This document shows, piece by piece, positions 1 through 8,159 of a DNA stretch of 64,000 nucleotides. Both the position numbers and the translations under genes were made by a program. Position 1 is the stretch's first letter. Each line of letters opens with the position of its first letter. The notes beneath the pieces were generated by a model, which had not been told where the DNA came from, made no database searches, and saw nothing but the letters and a program-made list of their open reading frames with translations. The DNA comes from Psychroflexus torquis ATCC 700755 (GTDB lineage Bacteria; Bacteroidota; Bacteroidia; Flavobacteriales; Flavobacteriaceae), in NCBI RefSeq assembly GCF_000153485.2, contig NC_018721.1:3782001-3846000 (forward strand), written 5' to 3'.

Positions 1-225
1 GAGGTTTAATTCTTTGTAAGCCACATAAAGTTCGGTAGTTAAAACTTCAAACTCTGGCTTTTGGAAATCTTTATAAAGAGCATCTACAATATCCTGTTCA
101 TGAGATTTAATACTAGCTTTTAGTTTTTCTAGAGTTTCTATTCTCTGAGATATAGATTTCGATTTTTCAGTCTTTAAAAATTTATCCTGATCGTTCATCA
201 AACTTTTGATTTGATCGTCCTTCAT
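1..225 (-). CDS. Aldehyde dehydrogenase, N-terminal part (cut by window edge)
   Basis: The 75 residues visible start MKDDQIKSLM and run off the left edge. They contain the alpha-helical opening typical of NAD(P)-dependent aldehyde dehydrogenases of the class 3 / fatty-aldehyde type: a run of the form QRIETLEKLK, then a DALYKDF-like segment and a TTELY segment. In this family that region precedes the Rossmann domain; the catalytic Cys and Glu would lie outside the window. The start is the ATG at 225, about 100 bp from the divergent barrel-protein gene at 325, so the two probably share a promoter region. Substrate cannot be told from this fragment. The family call is an inference from a short but characteristic stretch. 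Confidence 0.7.
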   Translation of the reverse strand, partial: MKDDQIKSLMNDQDKFLKTEKSKSISQRIETLEKLKASIKSHEQDIVDALYKDFQKPEFEVLTTELYVAYKELNL

Positions 226-324
226 AATTGCATTTTTTTAAATTTAAGCTTTAGTATGAAATAAAATTCAACCTTAAAGAGTTATTTATGTTTTAAAGAT
301 GACGTTATTTACACAATTAATCAA

Positions 325-2097
325 ATGAATAAAATGAACTTGACCATCAAGCTAAACCTAATTTTTTTAGTTGTTTTTTTAATAAGTATTAAAGCAATTG
401 CTCAAAGAGATACGATTAATACCGATAAGTTGATTATCGTAAAGCAATACTCTCCTACGGTTAATGATGCCTTTAAAATCAAACAAAAACCAAGCGAAAA
501 GGATTCTATAAAACAGGTGCGTAGAGAGTTGTCTTATTCATTTATCGACGTTCCAGTAGCTTCTACGTTTACCCCTGCTAAAGGAACAGCCTCGGGAGTA
601 CGAATGTCTCCTCCAGACAAGCTCTTTGAAAACTATTCAAGATTTGGAGTAGGAAATTTCTCAACTATTCTAGCCGATTTTTATAGTAATTTCGATATCA
701 ATCGAGACCGTAATTTAGATATTGCCTTTAATCATTTATCCTCCCAAGGAGGTATAGATGGTGTTGTACTGGATGATGATTTTTCAAATACCAATGTGAG
801 ATTAGATCTCACATCACAAGATCGATATTTCGATTGGAATGCAGGCTTTGATATAAACCGAAGGGAAGTTAATTATTACGGATTGGGATCAGAGCAAGTA
901 GATGCTCTAACTCAAGACCAACTTAACGCTATAGATTCCAAACAAACCTATACCAAATTAGAAGCTTTTGGAGGAATTCGTTTTACAGATCTTGTTTTAA
1001 AAGAAGCAGAGTTAACCGTCTATAATTTTACAGATAATTTTAGCAGTTCAGAACAAGTGTTAACTATTCAACCTGTAGTAGAAATTCCCTTGAGGACTCA
1101 GAAGTTATCAATTAAAGGTGATTTTAAGTTTTTGAATGGCTCTTTTGAAGAGAATTTGATAGGGGAGGAGAGCTTGGATTATCGACAATTCCAAGCAGAA
1201 ATTAATCCTTTTATGAAGTTCAATATTCAGAATGTAAATTTGAAGTTAGGCGCTAAAGCTGTCTATTTTAGTGATTTTGAAAATAGCGAAAATAAAGTTT
1301 TCTTTTATCCAGATATAAAAGCTGAGTTTAATCTCAACCAAGAAAGTATAAACGTATTTTTAGGAGCGAACGGTGGTTTAGAGCAAAATACTTTCGAAAA
1401 TTTATCTCAACAAAATCCATTTTTATCTCCTACTCAATTCATAAGACCTAGTAATAATCAATACAATGCTTATGCAGGGTTTACAACTAAATTATTGGAA
1501 AACCTGTCTTTATCTTCTCAGGTGAATTATTCTAGTACAAACAACTTTGCTTTTTTTATAGCAAATCCAGAAATTGATTATGCCATTGAACAATCTAAAA
1601 GAGGCTTTGATTATCAAAATTCCTTTGGTGTAGTCTACAATGATTTAAAGACCTTCGGAATTTCTGCTGACTTAGCTTATCAAATTGATAGTGATTTTAA
1701 TGTAGGTTTCTTTGGGAAATATTCAGATTTCTCAACTGGAGATGAACAACCAGCCTGGAACCTTCCAGAAATTGAGTTAAGGGCTTATGCAGATTTTGAA
1801 TTTACCAAAAATTGGAACTTCTCAGCAGCATTATTCTATATTGGAGAACGAACCGATGCTCAAGGAAAAATTTCGATAAATTCCAATTCAATTCCAATTT
1901 CAGGTGGCCAGATTAATACTACAGAAGTAGATGGCTATTTAGACCTTAATGCATCCTTGGAGTATAAGATCAATCCTAGACTTGCAGTGTTTGTCAATGG
2001 AAATAACCTATTGAACAAGTCTTACAACCGTTGGCAGAATTTTGAAGTCCAAGGTATCCAAGTCCTAGGGGGACTAACCTACCAATTCAACTGGTAA
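325..2097 (+). CDS. TonB-dependent-receptor-like outer membrane beta-barrel protein
   Basis: This 590-residue protein begins with a signal peptide (about residues 1-27, ending AIAQ). The mature part is made of alternating amphipathic strands rich in aromatic residues, for example FNIQNVNLKLGAK and LDLNASLEYKINPRLAVFVN. It ends in a strand finishing with aromatic W (YQFNW), the usual signal for insertion by the Bam machinery. The C-terminal region with NGNNLLNKSYNRW resembles the end of TonB-dependent receptor barrels, but I see no plug domain, and the length is well below that of a full receptor. It is best described as a receptor-like outer-membrane barrel of unknown substrate. The PiT-like gene follows after 93 bp. 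Confidence 0.65.
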   Translation: MNKMNLTIKLNLIFLVVFLISIKAIAQRDTINTDKLIIVKQYSPTVNDAFKIKQKPSEKDSIKQVRRELSYSFIDVPVASTFTPAKGTASGVRMSPPDKLFENYSRFGVGNFSTILADFYSNFDINRDRNLDIAFNHLSSQGGIDGVVLDDDFSNTNVRLDLTSQDRYFDWNAGFDINRREVNYYGLGSEQVDALTQDQLNAIDSKQTYTKLEAFGGIRFTDLVLKEAELTVYNFTDNFSSSEQVLTIQPVVEIPLRTQKLSIKGDFKFLNGSFEENLIGEESLDYRQFQAEINPFMKFNIQNVNLKLGAKAVYFSDFENSENKVFFYPDIKAEFNLNQESINVFLGANGGLEQNTFENLSQQNPFLSPTQFIRPSNNQYNAYAGFTTKLLENLSLSSQVNYSSTNNFAFFIANPEIDYAIEQSKRGFDYQNSFGVVYNDLKTFGISADLAYQIDSDFNVGFFGKYSDFSTGDEQPAWNLPEIELRAYADFEFTKNWNFSAALFYIGERTDAQGKISINSNSIPISGGQINTTEVDGYLDLNASLEYKINPRLAVFVNGNNLLNKSYNRWQNFEVQGIQVLGGLTYQFNW

Positions 2098-2190
2098 AGC
2101 CTTAACTTAATTTTCTTAACAAAAAGGAAACATTAGAATGCTTTATTTAAGTAGATTTGCGAGAATTGATTTTACAACAAATCCTAGCTG

Positions 2191-3321
2191 ATGGCAAAGA
2201 AGTTTAAACGTTATGATCGCGATAGACCTTATTTAAATATTCTTGATTTTCTTTCTGAAGAAAAGACGTTTTTAATTATAATTGTAGTCGGTATTATCAT
2301 TGCTGCAACGTCGACGACCAACGCCAATTTCGCAATGTGGATTGGTTTCTTTTTTGCCGCCTATGCCGCAGTGGCTAACGATAGTATCCAGTCTCTAGGA
2401 ACCTTTATAGAAAGTAATAAAGCAAATAAGTGGTGGATTCTTTGGCTATTTATAGGGGGTATTTTTCTACTAACAGTCACTTACAGTTTTATCGTTTATG
2501 ATGGAGATGTGACGTATCAAAGATTGACCAACCTTGATGGTACTTCCGACTATCCACATCCCGAAAAATTCACTTTTTTTCAAGTTATAGCCCCTTTAGT
2601 CTTGTTGATTTTGACAAGACTAAAAATGCCAGTATCTACAACATTTCTATTACTGAGTGTCTTCAGTGCTGATACTTCAGGCATTACATCGGTCATTTTT
2701 AAAAGCTGGTCTGGCTATATTTTAGCATTTATAATTTCATTTTTGGTATGGTATTTATCTTATAATACCATTAGGAAATATTTTAAGAGTAGGAAACATA
2801 GCCAATATTGGATGGTGGTTCAATGGCTTGTGAGTGGAACCTTGTGGGCGACTTGGGTGATGCAGGATGGTGCTAATATTGCCGTATTCCTACCAAGATC
2901 TCAAACTGTAGGTCAGTTTTCAATTTTTGCCTTAACCATATTCTTTGGTTTAGGTTTACTATTCTACTTGCGAGGTGATAAAATTCAAGGGGTAGTGAGC
3001 GAAAAAACTAGAGTTTCTGATATACGTGCAGCTACTTTAATCGATTTATCTTACGTTATCCTTCTTGTTTACAAGCTCTTTATTTCTACTGTACCTATGA
3101 GTACAACTTGGGTTTTTCTAGGTATTATAGGCGGTAGAGAAATTGCCATTAGCCTTTCTCGCAAGAAAAAAGGAAATAAGCACAAAAAGAAAGCGGTCTA
3201 TATGATAGGTAAAGACTTTAGTTATGCCATGATAGGACTCTTTGTTTCCATAATTCTTGCTGCCAGTGGAAATTCCGCTATACGTGACGAAATTTATTCT
3301 TCAATTCAAAACTTATTTTAA
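2191..3321 (+). CDS. PiT-like (inorganic phosphate transporter family-like) membrane protein
   Basis: The 376-residue protein has roughly nine to ten hydrophobic segments. Its two halves each carry a degenerate version of the PiT transporter repeat. The first half has AVANDSIQSLGT and later MPVSTTF; the second half has QDGANIAV and later PMSTTW followed by GGREIA. PiT transporters carry two GANDVANA-type signatures, each followed by a PVSTT-like element, so the two-repeat layout is visible although both signatures are diverged. By family it would move phosphate, perhaps with a cation, across the inner membrane; that substrate is inference. The stop overlaps the ATG of the amidohydrolase gene by one base, so the two are translationally coupled. 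Confidence 0.55.
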   Translation: MAKKFKRYDRDRPYLNILDFLSEEKTFLIIIVVGIIIAATSTTNANFAMWIGFFFAAYAAVANDSIQSLGTFIESNKANKWWILWLFIGGIFLLTVTYSFIVYDGDVTYQRLTNLDGTSDYPHPEKFTFFQVIAPLVLLILTRLKMPVSTTFLLLSVFSADTSGITSVIFKSWSGYILAFIISFLVWYLSYNTIRKYFKSRKHSQYWMVVQWLVSGTLWATWVMQDGANIAVFLPRSQTVGQFSIFALTIFFGLGLLFYLRGDKIQGVVSEKTRVSDIRAATLIDLSYVILLVYKLFISTVPMSTTWVFLGIIGGREIAISLSRKKKGNKHKKKAVYMIGKDFSYAMIGLFVSIILAASGNSAIRDEIYSSIQNLF

Positions 3322-4961
3322 TGAAAATATTTATTTCTATCTTTTCAATAGCATCTTTATTATTGTCTTCTTGTCAGTCTAAAGAAGAAGTGGATCTCTT
3401 AGTTATCAATGCTAAAGCGTATACAGTAGATGCAGATTTTACTACTGCTGAAGCTTTTGCTGTAACGGACGGGAAAATAGTAGACCTAGGATCAACTTCA
3501 GATTTAAATTCGAAATATACGGCTAAGGAAACTCTAGATGCTGAACAGAAAACGATCCTGCCAGGACTTATAGATGCCCACGCCCATTTGTATAATTTAG
3601 GTTTAAAATTAAGCCGTGTTGATTTAGATGGAACTGTGAGCTATAAAGATGTGATCTCAAGGGTTCAAGAGTTTAAAAAGAAATTTCCTGAAACAGAATA
3701 TATCATCGGTGGAGGATGGGATCAAAATGATTGGGCCATAAAAGAATTTCCAACAAAAGATACTCTAGACTTACTATTTCCTGATACTCCAGTGGCACTT
3801 ACCAGAATAGATGGACATGCGATGATTGTAAATCAAAAAGCCTTAGATAAAGCTAATATTGACGAATCTACACCGGTTTTTGGAGGAGAAATAGTCCAAA
3901 ATAATGGAAAGCTAACAGGAATTCTAATCGATAATCCAATGGCTAAAATTAGAGTTACATTTCCAGAATTGGATAAAGCGGCTCAAATTACTGCCTTAAA
4001 ATCTGCTGAAGATATTGCTATTTCCTTAGGACTTACGAGTCTAGTAGATGCGGGTTTAAATTCTGATGTGATTCATTTAATAGATGACTTGCAAAATGCT
4101 GGTGAGTTAAAAATGAGGATTTATGCGATGATAAGGAACAATAAAGAAAATATAAGTGAATTTTTAGAGTCGGGTATTTTAAAAACAGACCGTTTAAATG
4201 TGAGGTCTGTAAAAGTATATGCAGATGGTGCTTTAGGCTCTAGAGGTGCAGCTTTAAAAGAGCCGTACTCAGATAAAGAAGATCATTTTGGAAGTATGAT
4301 TATTGACCTAAATGATTTTAAAACTTTAGCGGCTAGATTATATAATTCTGAATTTCAAATGAATACTCACGCTATCGGTGATTCTGCAAATTCCGTAGTG
4401 CTAAAAACCTATGATAGTTTACTTCAGAATGATGAGAACAGAAGGTGGAGAGTAGAACATGCTCAAGTCATGGACGATAGGGATTTTAAATATTTTGATG
4501 GCGAGAACATTATTCCATCTGTTCAACCTACCCATGCTACAAGTGATATGTACTGGGCAGAAGATCGTCTTGGCGAACAAAGAACTGGATTTGCCTATGC
4601 TTATAAAACTCTTTTGGATAATGCTGGTAAAGTTGCTTTAGGAACAGATTTCCCCATCGAAAATGTAAACCCTTTTCTCACCTTTTATGCTGCTGTAGCT
4701 AGACAAGATTTAGAAAACTATCCTGAAGGAGGTTTTAATCCTGATGAAAAACTGTCTAGAGAAGAAACTTTGAAGGGGATGACCATATGGGCTGCTTATG
4801 CCAATTTTGAAGACCAAGAAAAAGGAAGTTTAGAGCCAGGAAAATTTGCTGATTTTATCCTTGTCGATCAAGATCCAATGAAAGTGGAATTAAATAAAAT
4901 TCCTGCTACTAAAGTACTTTCCACTTATATAGGCGGCGAAAAGGTCTATAGCCTTAATTAA
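3321..4961 (+). CDS. Amidohydrolase family lipoprotein (YtcJ-like)
   Basis: This 546-residue protein starts with a lipoprotein signal peptide ending LLSSC, with Cys18 as the expected lipidation site, so it should be anchored in the cell envelope. The body is a metal-dependent amidohydrolase of the YtcJ-like type: a beta-sandwich opening, DAHAHLYNLG (HxH metal ligands), HAIGD in the barrel, and GTDFPIENV with the conserved metal-binding Asp. Length and motif order match the YtcJ group. The natural substrate of that group is generally unknown; an amide or cyclic amide is the usual assumption. It is coupled by a one-base overlap to the PiT-like gene. Its 3' end overlaps the convergent methyltransferase gene by 8 bp. 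Confidence 0.85.
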   Translation: MKIFISIFSIASLLLSSCQSKEEVDLLVINAKAYTVDADFTTAEAFAVTDGKIVDLGSTSDLNSKYTAKETLDAEQKTILPGLIDAHAHLYNLGLKLSRVDLDGTVSYKDVISRVQEFKKKFPETEYIIGGGWDQNDWAIKEFPTKDTLDLLFPDTPVALTRIDGHAMIVNQKALDKANIDESTPVFGGEIVQNNGKLTGILIDNPMAKIRVTFPELDKAAQITALKSAEDIAISLGLTSLVDAGLNSDVIHLIDDLQNAGELKMRIYAMIRNNKENISEFLESGILKTDRLNVRSVKVYADGALGSRGAALKEPYSDKEDHFGSMIIDLNDFKTLAARLYNSEFQMNTHAIGDSANSVVLKTYDSLLQNDENRRWRVEHAQVMDDRDFKYFDGENIIPSVQPTHATSDMYWAEDRLGEQRTGFAYAYKTLLDNAGKVALGTDFPIENVNPFLTFYAAVARQDLENYPEGGFNPDEKLSREETLKGMTIWAAYANFEDQEKGSLEPGKFADFILVDQDPMKVELNKIPATKVLSTYIGGEKVYSLN

Positions 4962-5655
4962 GTTTTAGCTTGGCTAGGAAGCCGTAGTGATCATCGGAAT
5001 AAATTAATTCACAGTTGAATCCTTCTTTTTCTGATAATTCTTTTAGCAACTCGAAGTCCAGATACAACCATGGAAATAGTCGAGAGGTTTGCTTTTTATA
5101 ACTCGTGGAATATTTTATTTCCCCATAATATTTATTATCATCCATGATTTCATTCTCGTGGAGAAAAATCAAGTCTGAAGAGTCTAGCAATACTTGACCA
5201 TCAGGCTTTAGAAGAGTTTTGATTTGACTAAAGAAAACAGGTAGGTTTTTAATCGTTTTAGCTATGCCTATGCCATTCATTAATAGGAGTATGGTGTCAA
5301 AGGTCTTATCTTTTAAAGTAAAGAAATCGATGTGCGCAGCTTCAGGCAAACCTCTCTCTTTACAAATCTCAATGCATTTTTTAGAAATATCTATCGGCAA
5401 TACGTCTAGACCTCTTTTTTTTAATTCTAAACTATGGCTTCCTGCACAGCAGCCAACATCCAGAGTTGTGCCTGTTGAGAGTTGGATTGCTTTCTGCTCA
5501 ATTTCTGGCATTTCTTCATAAGTTCGAAATAAATATTCTACTGGAATTTTATCATCATAAAAGTTTTCAGAATGAACAATAATAGGAGTTAGATCTCGTC
5601 TTTTGTAGTGATTTTCTACAGCCAAGCCGAATATATCTTTAGGGTTAGAATCCAA
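4954..5655 (-). CDS. Class I SAM-dependent methyltransferase, probable TTG start
   Basis: A class I methyltransferase with motif I as TLDVGCCAGSHS, an acidic strand-2 segment (VLPIDIS) and a LLLMNGIGI motif typical of a Bacteroidota methyltransferase family of about 230 residues. Motif I normally reads GxGxG; here the second Gly is Cys (VGCC). The frame is open upstream to an ATG at 5769, but those extra 38 residues form one hydrophobic stretch unlike the family. Homologues, as I recall them, begin close to PKDIFG, so I chose the TTG at 5655 (233 residues). The start at 5769 remains possible and would give an N-terminal membrane anchor. The substrate is unknown. Confidence 0.7.
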   Translation of the reverse strand: MDSNPKDIFGLAVENHYKRRDLTPIIVHSENFYDDKIPVEYLFRTYEEMPEIEQKAIQLSTGTTLDVGCCAGSHSLELKKRGLDVLPIDISKKCIEICKERGLPEAAHIDFFTLKDKTFDTILLLMNGIGIAKTIKNLPVFFSQIKTLLKPDGQVLLDSSDLIFLHENEIMDDNKYYGEIKYSTSYKKQTSRLFPWLYLDFELLKELSEKEGFNCELIYSDDHYGFLAKLKLN

Positions 5656-6156
5656 GTGTGTGATTTTATATTTGTATTGTGGATGAGTCTTTAAAACAAG
5701 TGCCAGAAGGGTCAAATATAAGCATAAAGCCCATAAATATTTTTTCAAAAGACTTAAAAAGAAACCCACAAAGCAACACGATCAAGCTATGCAACAACTC
5801 TATTAAGAAACTTTTAAAAATTATATTGCCTTAGGTGCTAGCTATTGTAAAACCACTGTCCCTTTATTCTTAAATAAAGATATCGAGCGCATCCAAACAC
5901 TTTAGAATGAAACTTTTAGTATTTACCTATACATATTTAAGAGTTAATGAACCTAATAATTATGTCTTACAAAAAGTTCTATGTTCGTTTTTGGGTGAGA
6001 ATAACTAGTGTCTTATTTATGATATTAGGCCTAAGGCATGTTTGTAATTTCCTCATAGTTAGCGAAAAAAATTTCAACATATTTTAAATCTGACTTTGAA
6101 AAATGTTGAAATTTGTCTCTCTATTTTTAAGATCGTTGATTAAATGAAGCAGCAGA
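5656..6156. other. Intergenic region, mostly featureless
   Basis: This AT-rich stretch lies between the methyltransferase and decarboxylase genes, both on the minus strand. It holds the long inverted repeat listed separately as a likely terminator at 6063-6114. It also holds a 46-codon plus-strand frame (5947-6087) with one hydrophobic stretch and no recognisable family, which I do not call as a gene. Nothing else was recognised. Confidence 0.5.
6063..6114 (-). terminator. Probable rho-independent terminator of the PLP decarboxylase gene
   Basis: A perfect 12-bp inverted repeat has arms at 6069-6080 (aaatttcaacat) and 6103-6114 (atgttgaaattt), with a 22-nt loop. Read on the minus strand it follows the decarboxylase stop at 6157 and is followed by a run of T residues (TTTTTT at about 6065-6072). 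The loop is long for a terminator, so strength is uncertain. Confidence 0.5.
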
Positions 6157-7536
6157 TTAAAGTGTCACTAGATCTTCGTGTTTTTCAGCAACATAAGTTT
6201 CCATTACTTTGAAGAAATTCAAAATATCTTTGTCTCTATTAGTGCTGTTTATGGTGACAAGTCTTACAAAAGTTTCACCATCAAACTCACCATAACCCAC
6301 CATTAATTTTCCATCTTGGTATAATGAATTGCACAAATCTTTCGGATCTATGTTTTTATAATTGAAGCATACAGAAATGGAGTCTTCGTAAGAATACAAT
6401 TTATAGTCGGAGTGGTTTTCAATATAAGTTCTAGCCGTTTCTGCCAAGTCAAATTGTTGATTCACCATTTGTTCTAAGCCTTTGGTTCCAACGGATTTCC
6501 ATAAGGTCCAAAATTTAAGAGCATCATTTCTTCGGCCACATTGTAAGGAGGTTTTTCCTAAATTATATTCATCTCCATCCGTTTGATAAAGGTAATCAGC
6601 ATCGCAGGCAAAGGAGTGCTTAAGGTTGTGTTTTTCTTTAGTAATCAAGATAGAACAACTCAAAGGAACGTTCAACATCTTATGAGCATTAAAACTAAAG
6701 GAGTCTGCGTGCTCAACTCCATCGACTAGGTGTTTATACTTTTCACTAAAAATCACCGAGCCACAATACGCCCCATCCACATGCAGCCATAGGTTTTTAT
6801 AATTTTTTGTGATATGATGTATAGCTTCAATATCATCAAAAGCTCCCAAAACAGTTGTCCCTGCAGTAGCATTTACGAAAAATGGCTGAAATCCGTGCTT
6901 CATGTCTTCTTCAATTTGATTTTGAAGTGCTAAAGGCTTCATTTTTCCAAACTTATCAGTTTCGATTTTTCTTATCTGTGAGATCCCGATTCCGCCGAAC
7001 ATGGCGTTTTTGGTAATGGAGTAGTGCGAAGTATCTGAGGTGTAAATGATCATTTTTTCAGAAACACCTTCAAGCTTTATATCTCTGTTATAAGCATCTC
7101 TACCCATAAGCATAGCCATAAAATTACTCATAGATCCACCAGGAGGAAAGGTGCCATCTGCATTTTTTCCAAAATTTAACATTTTGCAAACCTTATCTAT
7201 AATAGCCTTTTCAATACCCACTTGTGGTCCTCCAACTTTGTAAGTGTACATGCTGTTGTTGAGCATTACAGCTAAGAGTTCTCCTAAAGTACCTTTATGA
7301 CTTCGACCACCAAATAATTGGTTAAAAAATAATTTTGTAGACGTTCTAGGAGTGCTTAAAACGACATCCTCTAGTAAAGATTCAAACTTTTCTTCATCAA
7401 GTCCTTCTTCATCTAAATCCAGATCCAAAGTTTCAAAAAGTTGATTGGCTTCAATTGGTTTTGTAACCCCCTCTTTTTGCTCGTAATCTATAAGTTTTTG
7501 TGAAATTTTTTGAAATACTTTAAGGTCTGCTTGCAT
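6157..7536 (-). CDS. Group II PLP-dependent decarboxylase (CSAD/GAD-like), candidate cysteine sulfinate decarboxylase
   Basis: This 459-residue enzyme belongs to the fold-type I group II decarboxylases. Visible landmarks are PGGSMSNFMA (cofactor phosphate region), TSHYSITKNA, ATAGTTVLGAFDD, HVDGAYCGS (cofactor ring Asp) and NAHKML with Lys286 as the Schiff-base lysine, then LQCGRR late in the protein. The order and wording are close to animal cysteine sulfinate and glutamate decarboxylases rather than to the aromatic amino acid branch. Substrate cannot be fixed from sequence alone: glutamate, aspartate and cysteine sulfinate are the candidates. It sits 79 bp from, and divergent to, a cysteine dioxygenase gene whose product is cysteine sulfinate, which favours hypotaurine formation. 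That is inference from context. Confidence 0.85.
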   Translation of the reverse strand: MQADLKVFQKISQKLIDYEQKEGVTKPIEANQLFETLDLDLDEEGLDEEKFESLLEDVVLSTPRTSTKLFFNQLFGGRSHKGTLGELLAVMLNNSMYTYKVGGPQVGIEKAIIDKVCKMLNFGKNADGTFPPGGSMSNFMAMLMGRDAYNRDIKLEGVSEKMIIYTSDTSHYSITKNAMFGGIGISQIRKIETDKFGKMKPLALQNQIEEDMKHGFQPFFVNATAGTTVLGAFDDIEAIHHITKNYKNLWLHVDGAYCGSVIFSEKYKHLVDGVEHADSFSFNAHKMLNVPLSCSILITKEKHNLKHSFACDADYLYQTDGDEYNLGKTSLQCGRRNDALKFWTLWKSVGTKGLEQMVNQQFDLAETARTYIENHSDYKLYSYEDSISVCFNYKNIDPKDLCNSLYQDGKLMVGYGEFDGETFVRLVTINSTNRDKDILNFFKVMETYVAEKHEDLVTL

Positions 7537-7566
7537 AAGCCTTTTTTGAAATTTATATTTACTGTC

Positions 7567-7583
7567 ATTGAATATTTTTCAAT
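7567..7583. promoter_or_regulatory. Dyad ATTGAA-N5-TTCAAT between divergent decarboxylase and cysteine dioxygenase genes
   Basis: A perfect 6-bp inverted repeat with a 5-bp spacer lies near the middle of the 79-bp divergent region. The position suits an operator that could control both genes. No regulator is encoded next to it and the region is very AT-rich, so chance is a real alternative. Confidence 0.3.
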
Positions 7584-7615
7584 ATTTATAAAAATACTTA
7601 AAAAATTTAAACTCC

Positions 7616-8149
7616 TTGGAAAGCATTACATCTTTAAAGAAACTTTTAGAAATATTACCAACTTGTAAGGGACAAGATTATTTTGAAATTGCAAAACACC
7701 TGTCAATTCCAGAAGAGGATTTATCGCCTTATGCATTTTGGTGTCAAGAGACCTACACGAGGAACTGTGTTTCTAGAACCTCTAACTATGAATTACTTTT
7801 ATTATGTTGGGAAGAAGGGCAAGAAACTCCCATTCATTGTCATAATGGAGAAGAGTGTTGGGTGTATTTGGCTGAAGGGAAGCTTAGAGAAAAACGATAT
7901 GCCGAGATAGATGGTGATTTAGAAAAAACAGCAGATGTGCAGATGACTCAAAGCCGTTTATCCTACATGAACGACGCCTTAGGGTATCATTCTTTGCATA
8001 ATCTTGACAAAGGCCGATCTATAAGTCTTCACCTTTATGTGGGACCTATAGATGAATGCTCTGTTTATAAAACAGAAAAAGATAAATTTGTATTTAAGGA
8101 ATTAGACTATTATTCCAAAAACGGAGAAAAACTTTCACATCATAAATAA
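7616..8149 (+). CDS. Cysteine dioxygenase family protein (TTG start)
   Basis: Cysteine dioxygenase oxidises L-cysteine to cysteine sulfinate at a mononuclear iron in a cupin fold. The 177-residue protein shows the iron ligands: His74 and His76 in PIHCHNGEE, and His125 in LGYHSLHN. Cys81 lies five residues after His76 and Tyr141 lies in SLHLY. These match the mammalian Cys93-Tyr157 pair that forms the crosslinked cofactor, which many bacterial enzymes lack because a Gly replaces the Cys. The start is TTG at 7616: a stop lies in frame at 7589 and there is no ATG before the conserved region. It is divergent from the decarboxylase and followed after 10 bp by menB. Confidence 0.88.
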   Translation: MESITSLKKLLEILPTCKGQDYFEIAKHLSIPEEDLSPYAFWCQETYTRNCVSRTSNYELLLLCWEEGQETPIHCHNGEECWVYLAEGKLREKRYAEIDGDLEKTADVQMTQSRLSYMNDALGYHSLHNLDKGRSISLHLYVGPIDECSVYKTEKDKFVFKELDYYSKNGEKLSHHK

Positions 8150-8159
8150 AAAAAATAAA

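Noticed and set aside
5947..6087. 46-codon frame with one hydrophobic stretch (MNLIIMSYKK...)
   Set aside because: No recognisable family, no promoter, and it runs into the inverted repeat of the neighbouring gene's terminator. Could be chance in AT-rich DNA.
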